A stretch of DNA of 64,000 nucleotides, from NCBI RefSeq assembly GCF_002742645.2, contig NZ_CP033875.1, positions 744,001 to 808,000 of the forward strand, read 5' to 3'. Made by a program: the position numbers and the translations under genes. Of the stretch, positions 42,513 to 52,292 are shown one piece after another (within the stretch, counting starts at the first letter, position 1; each line of letters opens with the position of its first letter). The stretch comes from Caulobacter sp. FWC26. Lineage in GTDB: Bacteria > Pseudomonadota > Alphaproteobacteria > Caulobacterales > Caulobacteraceae. The notes beneath the pieces are model-generated. The model was not told where the DNA came from. It searched no databases and saw only the letters and a list, made by a program, of their open reading frames with translations.

Positions 42513-45067
42513 GAGGCGGCCTGCTTGGGCGCGGCGGATTTCCGGCGGCGCGGGCGCTTGCGGCGCGCGGGCGCAGGCGGTGGTTCAGTCAGCTTGGCCA
42601 GGGCCGCAAAAGGCGAGTCGGGCCGCGCCTCGACCGGCTTCTGCTCCAGCTTGGCCGCGCCGCGGCGCTTCCAGACGATCGGCTGGTCCGGCTTGGCGCG
42701 GATGGCGGGCGTATAGTCGAGCGCGCGCAGAACGGTCGAAGCCTGGGCGGCGTTCCAGCCCAACTGCTCCAGCGCCGCATCGGTCAGGACCACGCCGCCA
42801 GGCCGCTGCTCTGCGCGAAGAAGCGTGTCGAGCGTTTCGAGCTGTTCGACCGGGATGCTGAAGCCAGCCACCGCGCGCAGGCCGCTGGCCGAGAGCTCGC
42901 GGGCCGACGGCTCAGGCGAGGGCAGTTTCTCCAGCGTCGTCAGGGCCCCGCGCCAGCCAGAAGGAGTGAGGGCCCGGGCGCAGGCGATCGCCTCGGCGCG
43001 CAGCACGCCAGGGCAATAGAGGCTGAAGGCCCCGATCCTCACGCCCAGGCTCTTGAGCGCGCGCCGCTCGGCCTGGCTGAGCGCCTTCAGCTCCGGATCA
43101 ACCGGGCGCTTGTCGAGCACGCCGCCCGCTTCGAGAAGGCGGTGGGCGACGCCCCTCGGCAAGCCTCGAAGGTCGCCGCCGGCCAGCGCCCGCTCCAGCT
43201 TGCGTAGCGGGGCCAGATGCCGGTCGACCTCTCCGGCCAGGAAGGCTTCCAGCCGCCGTTCGGCCCGCTCGCGCACGGCGGCGGGACCCAGGTCCCCCAA
43301 CAGGCGGGCACGGGGAGAGAGCAAGGGCTGGTCGCGACGCACCGCGCCCGCCACCTCGCCGCGCCACAGGATCGCGCCGTCCGGCGTCAGGGCGAAGGCG
43401 TCGTCGGCCTCGCTGGCCAGCAGGCCGAGGCGCCGGGCGACCTCGGGGCCCACCGCGCGCTGGGCGGCGTTGCGCAGGGCCTTCTCCTCCAGTGGCGAGG
43501 CGCCCTTGGCCGGCGTGAAGGCCACGCCCGACAGGTGGCCGACCACATGGCCCTCCACCGTCACCTCGCCGTCCTGGCCGACCCCGGCGTAGAGCGTCTC
43601 GCGCTCGCCCAGCTGCTTGAGGAGCACGCTGGTGCGCCGGTCGATGAACCGGGCCATCAGCTTTTCGTGCAGGGTGTCGCTGATCCGGTCTTCCAGTTGG
43701 CGGGTCAGACCCTGCCAGTGAGCGGGGTTGGCGACCCAGTCGGGGCGATTGGCGATGTAGCTCAGCGTCCGCACCCCCGAGAGCCGCGCGGCTAGGCTGT
43801 CGATCTCGCCATCGGTGCGGTCCAGGGCCTTGAACTGGGCTCCCACCCAGTCCTCGGGCAGCCGCTTCCTGCCTGTCGTCAGGTCGTCGAACAGGGTCCG
43901 CGCCATGCGCTGGTGGTCGTCGTCGGTGGTCTTGCGGAAGTCTGGCGTCTGGCAGACCTCCCACAGCCGGATCAGCGCCGAGCGGTCGGCCTTGCAGCGC
44001 TTGATGACGTCTTCCTGCTGGGCCAGGGCCCGCAGAGTGCGCTCGTCCAGCGCCTCGTCCGACAGCTTGAGGGCGCCGCGCTGGGGCGTCTCGGACAGCG
44101 AGCGCAGCAGGCCGGGCAGGGAGCCAAAATCCAGGCGGGCGTTGCGCCACTCGGCCTGGGTGATCGGCTCGAAGGTATGGCTCTCGACGGCTTCGACGAG
44201 GTCCTCGTCGATCTCCTCGCAGTCGCCGGTGACGCCAAAGGTGCCGTCGCGGGTGTAGCGGCCCGCCCGCCCGGCGATCTGGCCCACCTCCTGCGGATAG
44301 AGCCAGCGCGTGCGCTTGCCGTCGAACTTGCGAAGCCCCGCGAAGGCCACATGGTCGACATCCATGTTCAGGCCCATGCCGATCGCGTCGGTGGCCACCA
44401 GGAAGTCGACCTCGCCGGACTGGTAGAGGGCGACCTGGGCGTTGCGGGTGCGAGGGCTCAAGCTGCCCATGACCACGGCGGCGCCACCCCTTTGACGCCG
44501 GATCAGCTCGGCGATGGCGTAGACCGCGTCGGTGGAGAAGGCGACGATCGCCGTGCGCCGAGGCAGGCGGGTCAGCTTCTTGGAGCCGGCGTAGGAGAGG
44601 TTGGAGAACCGCTCGCGGCTGACGATCTCGGCGTCGGGCAGCAGGCGGCGGACCAGCGGGGCCATGGTCCCCGCGCCCAGGAACATGGTCTCGAACTTGC
44701 CGCGCGCGTGCAGCAGGCGGTGGGTGAAGATGTGGCCGCGCTCGGGATCGGCGCACAGCTGGATCTCGTCGACCGCCAGGAACTCGACCTCGCGGGCCAG
44801 CGGCATGGCCTCGACCGTGCAGACGAAATAGGCCGCGCGGGCCGGGACGATCTTTTCCTCGCCGGTGATTAGCGCCACGGCCGCCTTGCCGCGCAGCTTG
44901 ACGACGCGGTCATAGATTTCGCGCGCCAGAAGGCGCAGCGGCAGACCGATCATGCCCGAGGCGTGGCCCAGCATCCGCTCGACGGCCAGGTGCGTTTTGC
45001 CGGTATTGGTGGGGCCCAGAACCGCAGTCAGCTTCGAAGGGGCCAGGCCGGTCGAACGGTCGCTCAT
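42509..45067 (-). CDS. Suv3-like DEAD/DEAH-box helicase
   Basis: 852 residues. Motif I is GPTNTGKTHLAVERMLGHAS and the DExx box is FLAVDEIQLCADPERG. Motif VI is QIAGRAGRYTRDG, with VATDAIGMGLNMDVDHVAFA before it. The arrangement matches mitochondrial Suv3-type RNA helicases and their alphaproteobacterial relatives (helicase-related proteins). The C-terminus is a long basic tail (RRKRPRRRKSAAPKQAAS). It probably unwinds RNA during degradation or ribosome processing. It leads an operon with the S4 protein. Confidence 0.93.
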   Translation of the reverse strand: MSDRSTGLAPSKLTAVLGPTNTGKTHLAVERMLGHASGMIGLPLRLLAREIYDRVVKLRGKAAVALITGEEKIVPARAAYFVCTVEAMPLAREVEFLAVDEIQLCADPERGHIFTHRLLHARGKFETMFLGAGTMAPLVRRLLPDAEIVSRERFSNLSYAGSKKLTRLPRRTAIVAFSTDAVYAIAELIRRQRGGAAVVMGSLSPRTRNAQVALYQSGEVDFLVATDAIGMGLNMDVDHVAFAGLRKFDGKRTRWLYPQEVGQIAGRAGRYTRDGTFGVTGDCEEIDEDLVEAVESHTFEPITQAEWRNARLDFGSLPGLLRSLSETPQRGALKLSDEALDERTLRALAQQEDVIKRCKADRSALIRLWEVCQTPDFRKTTDDDHQRMARTLFDDLTTGRKRLPEDWVGAQFKALDRTDGEIDSLAARLSGVRTLSYIANRPDWVANPAHWQGLTRQLEDRISDTLHEKLMARFIDRRTSVLLKQLGERETLYAGVGQDGEVTVEGHVVGHLSGVAFTPAKGASPLEEKALRNAAQRAVGPEVARRLGLLASEADDAFALTPDGAILWRGEVAGAVRRDQPLLSPRARLLGDLGPAAVRERAERRLEAFLAGEVDRHLAPLRKLERALAGGDLRGLPRGVAHRLLEAGGVLDKRPVDPELKALSQAERRALKSLGVRIGAFSLYCPGVLRAEAIACARALTPSGWRGALTTLEKLPSPEPSARELSASGLRAVAGFSIPVEQLETLDTLLRAEQRPGGVVLTDAALEQLGWNAAQASTVLRALDYTPAIRAKPDQPIVWKRRGAAKLEQKPVEARPDSPFAALAKLTEPPPAPARRKRPRRRKSAAPKQAAS

Positions 45068-45229
45068 CGCCGCAAGGTGGGGCGGGAATCGGGTGGGGGC
45101 AAGCGTGACGGGCTGGACTTGCGCTGACAGACCGTGCAGGCGCCTTACATCCTCCGGATGCGCCCCGCGGGCAGCGCCTCAGGCCGCTTGCGTTATGCCG
45201 CCAGGCCTTGAGGTGCGGCGCGCGGAGCG

Positions 45230-45263
45230 CCGCCCGAACGCGGGGGCTGAAACGTTCGGGCGG
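45230..45263. terminator. Hairpin downstream of the RTX gene
   Basis: CCGCCCGAACG (45230-45240) and CGTTCGGGCGG (45253-45263) form an 11-bp stem with a 12-nt loop directly after the RTX gene stop. No T-run is seen on the minus strand, so termination efficiency is uncertain. Confidence 0.5.
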
Positions 45264-45270
45264 AACGGGA

Positions 45271-45732
45271 TCAGAGGGTGATCCAGCCGGCGGGGAGCTG
45301 GGCGAGGCTGACGCCGGTCAGGGTGACCTGATCGCCGCTTGAGAGGCTGACCACCACATCGCTACCCACCTGGGCCACCGTGTAGGCCACATGGTCATCG
45401 AGGTGCAGCCGGTCACCCTGCGCGGCCGAAAAGTCGGTGATCACGTCGCGGCCGTCGCCGCGCTCGAATTCGAAGATGTCGGCTCCGGTCCCGCCCGTCA
45501 GAATATCGTTGCCTTTGCCGCCTTCGATCTTGTCATTGCCGGCGCCGCCGTCGATGCGGTCGGCCCCGCGACCGCCCTCGATCTTGTCGTTCAAGGCGCC
45601 GCCGGTCAGCGTGTCGTCGCCGGAGCCCCCTTTCAGCTTCAGCCCATTGAAGGCGAAAGACTCGCGGCCTTCGTCGGAGTCACGATCGTACGACGTAGCG
45701 GAACTGTTGGATCGGCTGCTCTTGTTGGACAT
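45271..45732 (-). CDS. RTX (hemolysin-type) calcium-binding repeat protein, 153 aa
   Basis: An N-terminal Ser/Asn-rich stretch (MSNKSSRSNSSATSYDRDSD) is followed by about four RTX nonapeptides (GGSGDDTLTGG, GGRGADRIDGG, GGAGNDKIEGG, GGKGNDILTGG) and a C-terminal cap (ADIFEFERGDGRDVITDFSA). This is an unusually small RTX protein with no enzymatic domain. Proteins like it leave the cell by type I secretion and fold on calcium. AAGAGGAG precedes the ATG. No secretion genes are adjacent. Confidence 0.87.
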   Translation of the reverse strand: MSNKSSRSNSSATSYDRDSDEGRESFAFNGLKLKGGSGDDTLTGGALNDKIEGGRGADRIDGGAGNDKIEGGKGNDILTGGTGADIFEFERGDGRDVITDFSAAQGDRLHLDDHVAYTVAQVGSDVVVSLSSGDQVTLTGVSLAQLPAGWITL

Positions 45733-45842
45733 GTGTGGTGGCTCCTCTTGGAATGCCCCCACACATGCCGCCGTTGCCTGAACCCTCGCTGAGCCGAAGC
45801 TGAAACGAGGCTGAATCCACGGCTTTCGAACCGAATGTGGGT

Positions 45843-47477
45843 TTATCGAGAGAACACCACCTTGCCGTTCACCACCGTCAGCACCGGCTGAGCCGTGAGG
45901 ATGGCCTTGGGCTCGACGGTCATCAGGTCGCGATCGAAGGCGGTGACGTCGGCCTTCTTGCCCGCCTCTAGCGTACCCAGCTCCTTCTCGCGGAACACGG
46001 CGTAGGCCGGAGCCAGGGTCAGCATCTTGAGCGCCTGCGCCCGGCTGACGGCCTGGTCGAGGCCCCAGTCTCCGTTGGCGAAGCCGTCCAGGCTGTGCCG
46101 GTAGACGGCGGCATAGAACTCGATGCGCGGATCGCCGACCTCGACCGGGGCGTCCGAGCCTGCCGCCACCACGACGCCGGCCTTCAGGAAGTCCGCCCAG
46201 CGATAGCCCTCATGCAGGCGGGCCTTGCCCAGGCGCGCCGGGGCGAAATAGAGGTCGCCGATCGCGTGGCTGGGCTGCATCGAAGCGATGACGCCCAGCT
46301 TGGCGAAGCGCGGCACGTCGGTGTCGGCGACGATCTGAGAGTGCTCGTTGCGCCAACGGGCGGCCTTGGCGTCGGCGCCCAGGCTCTCCTCGAACCAGTC
46401 CAGCACCAGGCGATTGCCGCGATCGCCGATGGCGTGCATGGCGACCTGCGCGCTTGCGGCCTTGGCGCGCTTCATCAGAGCCAGGCCCTGGTCGCGGGGC
46501 GTGAGCTGCAGGCCCAGGGTGTCGGCGTCGCTGTACGGCTCCAGCAGGGCCGCGCCGCGCGAGCCCAGGGCGCCGTCCATATAGAGCTTGATGCCGCGCG
46601 TACGGATCAGGCCGGTGGCGTCGGTTTGCGGGCCTTTGGTCAGAACCTCCTCTGCGCCGCTGGGGTCCATGTAGTTGTCGACGCGGATGTGGAAGGCGCC
46701 CTTGGCCGCCTCGTCGCGTAGCAGGGCCAGATCCTCGGCCATGACGCTCATATTGGCCATGCCGGTCCAGCCGCGCGCAGCGTAGAGTTCGCCCGCCTTG
46801 CGCAGCGCTTCGCGCTTCAGGGCCTCGTTCGGCGGCGGGATGACGTCCTTCACTAGGCTCTGGGCGTGGTCGATCAGCATCCCGTCGGGCTGGCCGTCGG
46901 GGCCTTTTAGAATGTCGCCGCCGGGGGGCGGGACGGTGGCGGCGTTGACGCCAGCCTTGGCCAGGGCTGCGCTGGAGGCGACGCTGGCGTGGCCGTCCGA
47001 ACGGCCCAGCACGACGATCCGCCCCGGCGCGGCGGCGTCGAGGTCAGCCTTGGTCGGGAAGCGCTTCTCGGGCCAGTGGGTCTCGATCCAGCCCCGGCCA
47101 TAGATCGCGCCCTCGGGATGAGCGGCGGCGTAAGCCTTGACCGTGGCGACCAGCTCCGCGACAGACTTCACCTGGTCGAGGTTCAGCGTCAGCTCGCGTA
47201 GGCCGATGCCGGTCAAGTGGGCGTGGGCGTCAACGAAGCCCGGATAGGCCGCTGCGCCCTTCAGATCGATGGCGCGGGCATCCTTGGCGGCCTTGGCTTT
47301 GGCGACGGCCAGCGGACCGACGAATAGGATCCTGTCGTCGCGGATCAGCACCGCCTCAGCCGTCGGAGCCGCCTCGACGCCGGTATGGATCGGCCCGCCA
47401 TGGATCAGAAGGTCGCCGGCTTGAGCCGTGGTCAAAGAGGTTGCGGCCAGCAGGGCGGCGAGAACAAGGCGGCGCAC
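45843..47477 (-). CDS. Exported amidohydrolase, YtcJ/DUF3604-like family
   Basis: 544 residues starting at a GTG, with a signal peptide (RLVLAALLAATSLTTAQA). The amidohydrolase-3 pattern is clear: YPGFVDAHAHLTGIGLRELT with the HxH metal site, GRGWIETHWPEKRFP, VLGRSDGHASVAS, QVAMHAIGDRGNRLVLDWFE and VAAGSDAPVEVGDPRIEFYA. Members hydrolyse formamides or related amides; the exact substrate is unknown. It is divergent from ogt with an 80-nt gap. Confidence 0.92.
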   Translation of the reverse strand: MRRLVLAALLAATSLTTAQAGDLLIHGGPIHTGVEAAPTAEAVLIRDDRILFVGPLAVAKAKAAKDARAIDLKGAAAYPGFVDAHAHLTGIGLRELTLNLDQVKSVAELVATVKAYAAAHPEGAIYGRGWIETHWPEKRFPTKADLDAAAPGRIVVLGRSDGHASVASSAALAKAGVNAATVPPPGGDILKGPDGQPDGMLIDHAQSLVKDVIPPPNEALKREALRKAGELYAARGWTGMANMSVMAEDLALLRDEAAKGAFHIRVDNYMDPSGAEEVLTKGPQTDATGLIRTRGIKLYMDGALGSRGAALLEPYSDADTLGLQLTPRDQGLALMKRAKAASAQVAMHAIGDRGNRLVLDWFEESLGADAKAARWRNEHSQIVADTDVPRFAKLGVIASMQPSHAIGDLYFAPARLGKARLHEGYRWADFLKAGVVVAAGSDAPVEVGDPRIEFYAAVYRHSLDGFANGDWGLDQAVSRAQALKMLTLAPAYAVFREKELGTLEAGKKADVTAFDRDLMTVEPKAILTAQPVLTVVNGKVVFSR

Positions 47478-47557
47478 GGGCGGTCTCCAGAGAGCAAGAT
47501 CTGGAAAACGTACGGCGGCCGCCTGCCAAGTCGCAACAGGCCTGCTAGCTTTTGCCC

Positions 47558-48133
47558 ATGACCACGCAGGGTTTCGCCTTTTTCGACACCGTGATCGGCC
47601 GCTGCGGCCTCGCCTGGGGCGCTGGCGGCCTGATTGGCGTGCAGTTGCCCGAGGCCACGCCCGGCGCGGCCTGGGCGCGGCTGCGCAAGCGCTTTCCCGA
47701 CGCCGTCGAGACCGAGCCGACGCCTGAGATCGAGGTTGTCATCGATCGCATCCGCGACCTGCTGGCCGGCGGGCGCGACGACCTCGCCAACATTGTTCTC
47801 GACCTGGAGGGGCAGAGCGCCTTCCACATGCGAGTCTACGCGATCGCCCGGGCCATTCCGCCGGGCGAAACCTCGACCTATGGCGAGGTGGCCCGCGCCA
47901 TGGGCGAACCCGGCGCCGCGCGCGCCGTGGGCAAGGCGCTTGGCGAGAACCCCTGGCCGATCGTCGTGCCATGCCATCGGGTGCTGGGGTCGTCGGGGAG
48001 CATGGGCGGCTTTTCGGCCTCGGGCGGCTCGACGACCAAGGCTCGGCTGCTGACGATCGAGAAGGCGAAGACCGGCGCCGCGCCGACCTTGTTCGACCTG
48101 GAGTTTTCGGTGGCCCCTCCGAGGGGTGGCTGA
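47558..48133 (+). CDS. ogt: Methylated-DNA-protein cysteine methyltransferase (Ogt)
   Basis: 191 residues. The active-site motif VVPCHRVLGSSGSMGGFSAS has acceptor Cys at 139. The DNA-binding helix AIPPGETSTYGEVARAMGEP with GAARAVGKALGENPWPI precedes it. It removes alkyl groups from O6-alkylguanine by suicidal transfer. It lacks the Ada N-terminal domain. The short C-terminal tail is normal for the family. Confidence 0.95.
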   Translation: MTTQGFAFFDTVIGRCGLAWGAGGLIGVQLPEATPGAAWARLRKRFPDAVETEPTPEIEVVIDRIRDLLAGGRDDLANIVLDLEGQSAFHMRVYAIARAIPPGETSTYGEVARAMGEPGAARAVGKALGENPWPIVVPCHRVLGSSGSMGGFSASGGSTTKARLLTIEKAKTGAAPTLFDLEFSVAPPRGG

Positions 48134-48292
48134 GCGCCCGGCATAACCGCTTAACGCGCGCTAACGCTTCGCCGAACAGGGGCGAAACGAATCGGGACCG
48201 AATCAGCGACGTTCGCCAATTCAGTGTTTGTTCCCTACTAGCTATTGTAGCTTAAACTGCATTAACCACAAATCGGTTTCCGCGCCTCGCGG

Positions 48293-48778
48293 CTATTTGG
48301 CCGCCGTCTGGTCGGGCGGGCAGTCGGCCGACAGGCGCTTGGCGGTCATGGTTCCGGCGAGCGGCAGGCCGTTGATCGTCTTCATATGGATGTTCAGCTT
48401 GAAGCTCTCGGGCGTGTAGCTGCCCTCCGCGTTGACCGGGGCGACGCGGTCCTTCTTGTCGGTCCACGAGCCCTTCAGCCGGATCTTGCCGTTCTGGACG
48501 ATATTGGTTGTGTAGTCGCAGCGGTACTTCCGGGTGCAGATGCCGCGCGAGAACTGCTCGACATCGGCGGGCTTCAGGCAGCGGGTCTCTGTGCCGGCCG
48601 GGATCGGGCCGATCTTGTAGTCGTATTCCCAGTGACCGGGGAGAATCGTCGTCTTCGCCGCAACTGGCGTCGCGACGCGACTCGCCGCGCTCACCAGCGG
48701 CTGGGCCAGGCTGAATCCGGCCACGGCGACGCCGGCGGCGAGAGCCAGGGCAGAGGCGGCGAGGGTGGTGGAACGCAT
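48293..48778 (-). CDS. Exported DUF3617-domain protein
   Basis: 161 residues with a signal peptide (AASALALAAGVAVAGFSLAQ). ILPGHWEYDYKIGPIPAGTE leads to three cysteines (ETRCLKPADVEQFSRGICTR and CDYTTNIV) and a C-terminal LNIHMKTINGLPLAGTMTAK. This is the DUF3617 pattern, found in periplasmic proteins of unknown role. GGAGACC precedes the ATG. Confidence 0.82.
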   Translation of the reverse strand: MRSTTLAASALALAAGVAVAGFSLAQPLVSAASRVATPVAAKTTILPGHWEYDYKIGPIPAGTETRCLKPADVEQFSRGICTRKYRCDYTTNIVQNGKIRLKGSWTDKKDRVAPVNAEGSYTPESFKLNIHMKTINGLPLAGTMTAKRLSADCPPDQTAAK

Positions 48779-49043
48779 GGGCGGGTCTCCTTCAGGCGAC
48801 TTCTATATAAGGCGCCAGATGAACCGTGCTTGAAGGCGGCGCGAACGGGTCAGGTTCCTTCGCAGCCGCAAAAGCCGACGGACCGGACAAGCCGAGACCA
48901 GCCTTGACTCAAGGGCGGGCCTTCGCCTATATCGCCCGCTCTCGCGCGGCGGACCCCAATCCGACTGCGTGCCCGAATTCATATCTTAGCGGGCCAAGCT
49001 CTTCTCAAGAGGGCGGGGCTTCGCCCAAGCCAAGGTAACCACC

Positions 49044-49343
49044 ATGTCGCGCCGTTGCGAACTTACCGGTATCGGTCCGATGGTCGGCCACAATGTGAGC
49101 CACTCGAACATCAAGACCAAGCGCCGCTTTCTGCCGGCCCTGTCGCCCGCCACGCTCCAGTCGGAGTCGCTGGGCCAGAGCTTCAAGCTGCGCATCAGCA
49201 ACGCGGCCCTGCGCACGCTCGACTTCAAGGGCGGCCTGGACACCTTCCTGCTGGGCGCCAAGGACGAGCAGCTGTCGCCGCGCGCCCTGAAGATCAAGGC
49301 CCAGGTGAAGGCCAAGGCCAAGGCCGCCGCTCAGGCCGCCTAA
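49044..49343 (+). CDS. rpmB: Ribosomal protein L28
   Basis: 99 residues: [40 protein letters not shown], and [20 protein letters not shown] are the L28 core. It lies in the large subunit of the ribosome. A Lys/Ala-rich tail is usual in alphaproteobacteria. A strong terminator follows. The 265-bp region upstream should hold its promoter. Confidence 0.97.
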   Translation: MSRRCELTGIGPMVGHNVSHSNIKTKRRFLPALSPATLQSESLGQSFKLRISNAALRTLDFKGGLDTFLLGAKDEQLSPRALKIKAQVKAKAKAAAQAA

Positions 49344-49376
49344 GGCTTCAAGCCTTTTAAGGCTGACAAGTTCAAG

Positions 49377-49402
49377 ACCCGCCAGGAGCGATCCTGGCGG
49401 GT
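49377..49402 (+). terminator. Rho-independent terminator of rpmB
   Basis: ACCCGCCAGGA (49377-49387) pairs with TCCTGGCGGGT (49392-49402), loop GCGA, followed by TTTT. A classic intrinsic terminator 34 nt after the stop. Confidence 0.93.
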
Positions 49403-49500
49403 TTTTCGTCGTGAGCGGCGTGAAGCGCGGCGGACGCAGGACGTAGAGCCGGTGCTTGCGGGATGAGCGCCCGATTAGGGACGTTGAAGCGCCCCCGCCC

Positions 49501-51426
49501 TCAGAAATCCATCGTCAGGAACAGCGCCGCCGCGCGGGGCGCGTTGACGTCGTAGGTTCCGCTGCTGACCACGCGCCAGTCGAAGGCGTTCGTCAGGTTG
49601 GTCACCTGCAGGCGCAGCAGGGCGGGCGTCTTCCCCATGTCGAAGCGATAGCGCAGGCCCGCGTCCCAGATCGTGGCGGCTGGGGTCGAGACGCGGTTCA
49701 GCTGGTCGGCGGTGCGGCGACCGTGGTGGTTGGCGGCGAAGGTCAGGGCCAGGCCCTCGACCGGCAGGGCCCATGTGCCGCTGAGGGTCAGGGTCCGGGC
49801 TGTCTGACCCACCGGCTTGGGGCCAAGTCGGCCTTGCGCGACGGGCGCGCCAGTGACCCGGGGCCGCATCAGGACCGCACCGGCCACGAGGTTCAGGCCC
49901 TCGATCGGCGAACCGGTCATGCTGACCTCCAGGCCCCGGTGACGGACCATGCCCATCTCGCGGAACACATTGGCCTCGTCGGGCGCGAAATACGGTTTGC
50001 GGACGTCGAAGGCGCCGGCGACCAGTCGCAGGTCGCCCGGCAGCACCCAGCGCACGCCCGCGTCCCACTGGTCGGTCATGATGGCCGGCAGAGCCTGGGT
50101 GCGGTTGGCGGCGCTGTCGGGGGCGACGCCGCTTTCCTCCAGTCCGCGCGTGACGCTGCCATAGAGGGCCAGCTGGCGCGTCAGGGTCCAGGAGGCGGCA
50201 GCGTTGTAGAGCCAGGCGCTGTCGCGAGTGAGGGTGGCCGCAGCGCCGGGGCGGCGCACGGTCTTGCGATAATCGGTGCGCTGCAGGCCCAGCATCAGCG
50301 AGCCGCGACCACGCCAGCGCAGGTCGTAGGCCGCGCCGCCCGTCCACTGCTTGACCTCTTCTGCGGTGCGCGGGCCAAGCACAAAGGTCGGCGGCGGCGT
50401 GTCGACGCGATCCTCCAGCCGCACCTGACCGTAGGTCTGGGCGCCGCCCCCGCTGTACAGGCTGTCGCGAACCCGGCCTCGCACCGAGACGTGCAGGCCG
50501 TGGGAAAAGTCGCCCTGCACAAAGGTTCGGCTGAGACGGGCCTCACCGCTGGTGGCGTTGCTGGTCTGTTGGGGATCGCGGCTGATCCGACGTGTCGCCC
50601 ACCCGTCGGCGGTGATTCCGGTCAGGACGTGGGCGTAGTTGTCTCGGGTGTCGTTTTCCGAGCGGAAAAGGCCCAGCGAAAGGCCGAGCTCGGCGGGTAG
50701 CGGCGCCTGGACGACGATGCCGCTGTTGGTGGCGAGGCTGCGGATATCGGCCCAGCCGGGTCCGACATAGCGTCGACGCGCAACCTCGGGCGGCAGCACG
50801 CCCAGGCTGGCCACATAGATCGGCGCGGACTCGCGGTTCCAGGTGTCGACGCGACTCCAGAAGGGCATGATCTGGACGCCGGGAGCCGGCCGCCAGCGCG
50901 CCCCAAGGGCATAGGAGGCGTAGATAGCGTCGGCGCCGCTGCCATACTCGTCGTCGAAGCTGGCGACGCCGCCGAACAGGCTGAGGGTCTTGGAGACGGG
51001 AAGCTGACCGTCGAGCTCCAGGCGACCGCCGTCCAGGGGGCCGTAACCCGCGAGCACGCTCAGCACCGGCTGATCTCCGGACGGCCGAATGCGGTAGTCC
51101 ACGACCCCGGTCGGGGCAGGGAACAGGTAGTTCTGGGCCGCTAGGCCCACCCGCACCACGTTGCTGGCCACGAGGCGGTCGGTGAAACCGGCGGGGCGAT
51201 CCACGTAAAGCCCCTCAAGCCGGATATTGCCGGCGGCGATCGGCGAGAAGCCCCGCACCTCACTGGCGCTGTAGAGACCCACGCGTTCGTTGCCGATGCT
51301 GGCGCCGAACGCGTCTTCCGCCCCGGCCACGGCGTTATCGCCGACGCGCTGGGCCAGGGCTGCGCCCGGAACGGCGAAGACGGAGGCCAGCATAAACGCC
51401 GTCAGGCGGCGGGAGGGGAAACGCAT
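49501..51426 (-). CDS. TonB-dependent receptor, 641 aa
   Basis: Signal peptide (RLTAFMLASVFAVPGAALAQ), a plug-like region (SASEVRGFSPIAAGNIRLEG, then LYVDRPAGFTDRLVASNVVR), and a barrel ending AALFLTMDF with terminal Phe. No TonB box is obvious and the plug is short, but the overall order fits a small receptor of the siderophore or catecholate type. It is not in an operon. The nearby genes give no hint of its substrate. Confidence 0.86.
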   Translation of the reverse strand: MRFPSRRLTAFMLASVFAVPGAALAQRVGDNAVAGAEDAFGASIGNERVGLYSASEVRGFSPIAAGNIRLEGLYVDRPAGFTDRLVASNVVRVGLAAQNYLFPAPTGVVDYRIRPSGDQPVLSVLAGYGPLDGGRLELDGQLPVSKTLSLFGGVASFDDEYGSGADAIYASYALGARWRPAPGVQIMPFWSRVDTWNRESAPIYVASLGVLPPEVARRRYVGPGWADIRSLATNSGIVVQAPLPAELGLSLGLFRSENDTRDNYAHVLTGITADGWATRRISRDPQQTSNATSGEARLSRTFVQGDFSHGLHVSVRGRVRDSLYSGGGAQTYGQVRLEDRVDTPPPTFVLGPRTAEEVKQWTGGAAYDLRWRGRGSLMLGLQRTDYRKTVRRPGAAATLTRDSAWLYNAAASWTLTRQLALYGSVTRGLEESGVAPDSAANRTQALPAIMTDQWDAGVRWVLPGDLRLVAGAFDVRKPYFAPDEANVFREMGMVRHRGLEVSMTGSPIEGLNLVAGAVLMRPRVTGAPVAQGRLGPKPVGQTARTLTLSGTWALPVEGLALTFAANHHGRRTADQLNRVSTPAATIWDAGLRYRFDMGKTPALLRLQVTNLTNAFDWRVVSSGTYDVNAPRAAALFLTMDF

Positions 51427-51940
51427 GTCAAGCGCACTCGCTGGGACAGGGGCGAGCGGTTCGCGCGCGGCTGGGCGCGTGATCCTGAGGCTTCCCCTTG
51501 TCTGTTATTCTGTAACAGGGGCAATGGGGCAATTGCGCGGATTTGGCAAGCCGGGGCGCCGGGGCATTCCTTGGGTCCGGCAGTCAGCCCTGATCGGCGG
51601 GTGGCGTCCAAGGGGGTGAGCTTGGCGGCGAAAATAGCTCTGTCTCAGCTCCTAATTTCCACTGCAAATACTCATAAATTCCGCGCTGTTGAATGAAATT
51701 GCGCTAGAAAATTCGAGTCGTAGTTCGAAAAATAAACGCTAGAAAATTCCCCCAATAAATAAATGATTTGCATAAAATATATTTATGAGTCAGTATTGAT
51801 TTATTGAATATCGCACTGGCTCGGTTGCTCTCCACGCTTGCTCTCCGGATCGAGCTTCGAAGCCTGCCAAGAACCTCTCCGACAATTTGATCGCAGGGCC
51901 TACTTGAGGTCTCGCGTCACCACATCTGAAAGATACAAAC
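51427..51940. promoter_or_regulatory. Long AT-rich upstream region of cspA with a 13-bp direct repeat
   Basis: The part from about 51650 to 51810 is far more AT-rich than the genome average. CGCTAGAAAATTC occurs twice, at 51702-51714 and 51737-51749, 35 bp apart. It is followed by a run such as AATAAATAAATGATTTGC. The stretch between about 51810 and 51940 could form the long 5' leader usual for cold-shock genes. The repeats may be binding sites for a regulator of cspA. Confidence 0.5.
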
Positions 51941-52150
51941 ATGGCTACCGGCACCGTGAAGTGGTTCAACGCCGCCAAGGGCTTTGGCTTCATTCAACCG
52001 AGCGACGGCGGCGCGGATGCGTTCGTGCATATCTCAGCCGTCGAGCGCTCCGGCCTGGGTTCGATTGATGAAGGTCAGAAACTCAACTACGAGCTCGAAC
52101 GCGACCAACGCAGCGGCAAGATGTCCGCCGGGCAGTTGTCCGCAGCGTAA
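51941..52150 (+). CDS. cspA: Cold-shock protein CspA
   Basis: 69 residues. RNP1 (KGFGFIQP) and RNP2 (DAFVHIS) motifs are intact in a single cold-shock domain: [20 protein letters not shown]. It binds single-stranded RNA and DNA and melts RNA structure at low temperature. It is likely expressed from the AT-rich upstream region. A hairpin terminator follows. Confidence 0.95.
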   Translation: MATGTVKWFNAAKGFGFIQPSDGGADAFVHISAVERSGLGSIDEGQKLNYELERDQRSGKMSAGQLSAA

Positions 52151-52153
52151 CGA

Positions 52154-52190
52154 AAAAGGGGTCGGTCAGCACACGCTACCGGCCCTTTTC
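52154..52190 (+). terminator. Terminator of cspA
   Basis: AAAAGGGGTCGGT (52154-52166) pairs with ACCGGCCCTTTT (52178-52189) with two G-T pairs, then CTTTATT. It starts four bases after the cspA stop codon. Confidence 0.75.
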
Positions 52191-52292
52191 TTTATTCAGG
52201 CCTATGGGCGTCTTGGTCTGTCCGGGTGAGCGTCAGCTCAAGCTGGCCCCGCCGCAGATTGGCAAGCCTGCCCTCAAGTCGCTGAAGGTTTC

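Noticed and set aside
42497-44872. Several plus-strand frames opposite the Suv3-like helicase
   Set aside because: All are antisense to conserved helicase motifs and contain no recognisable domain.
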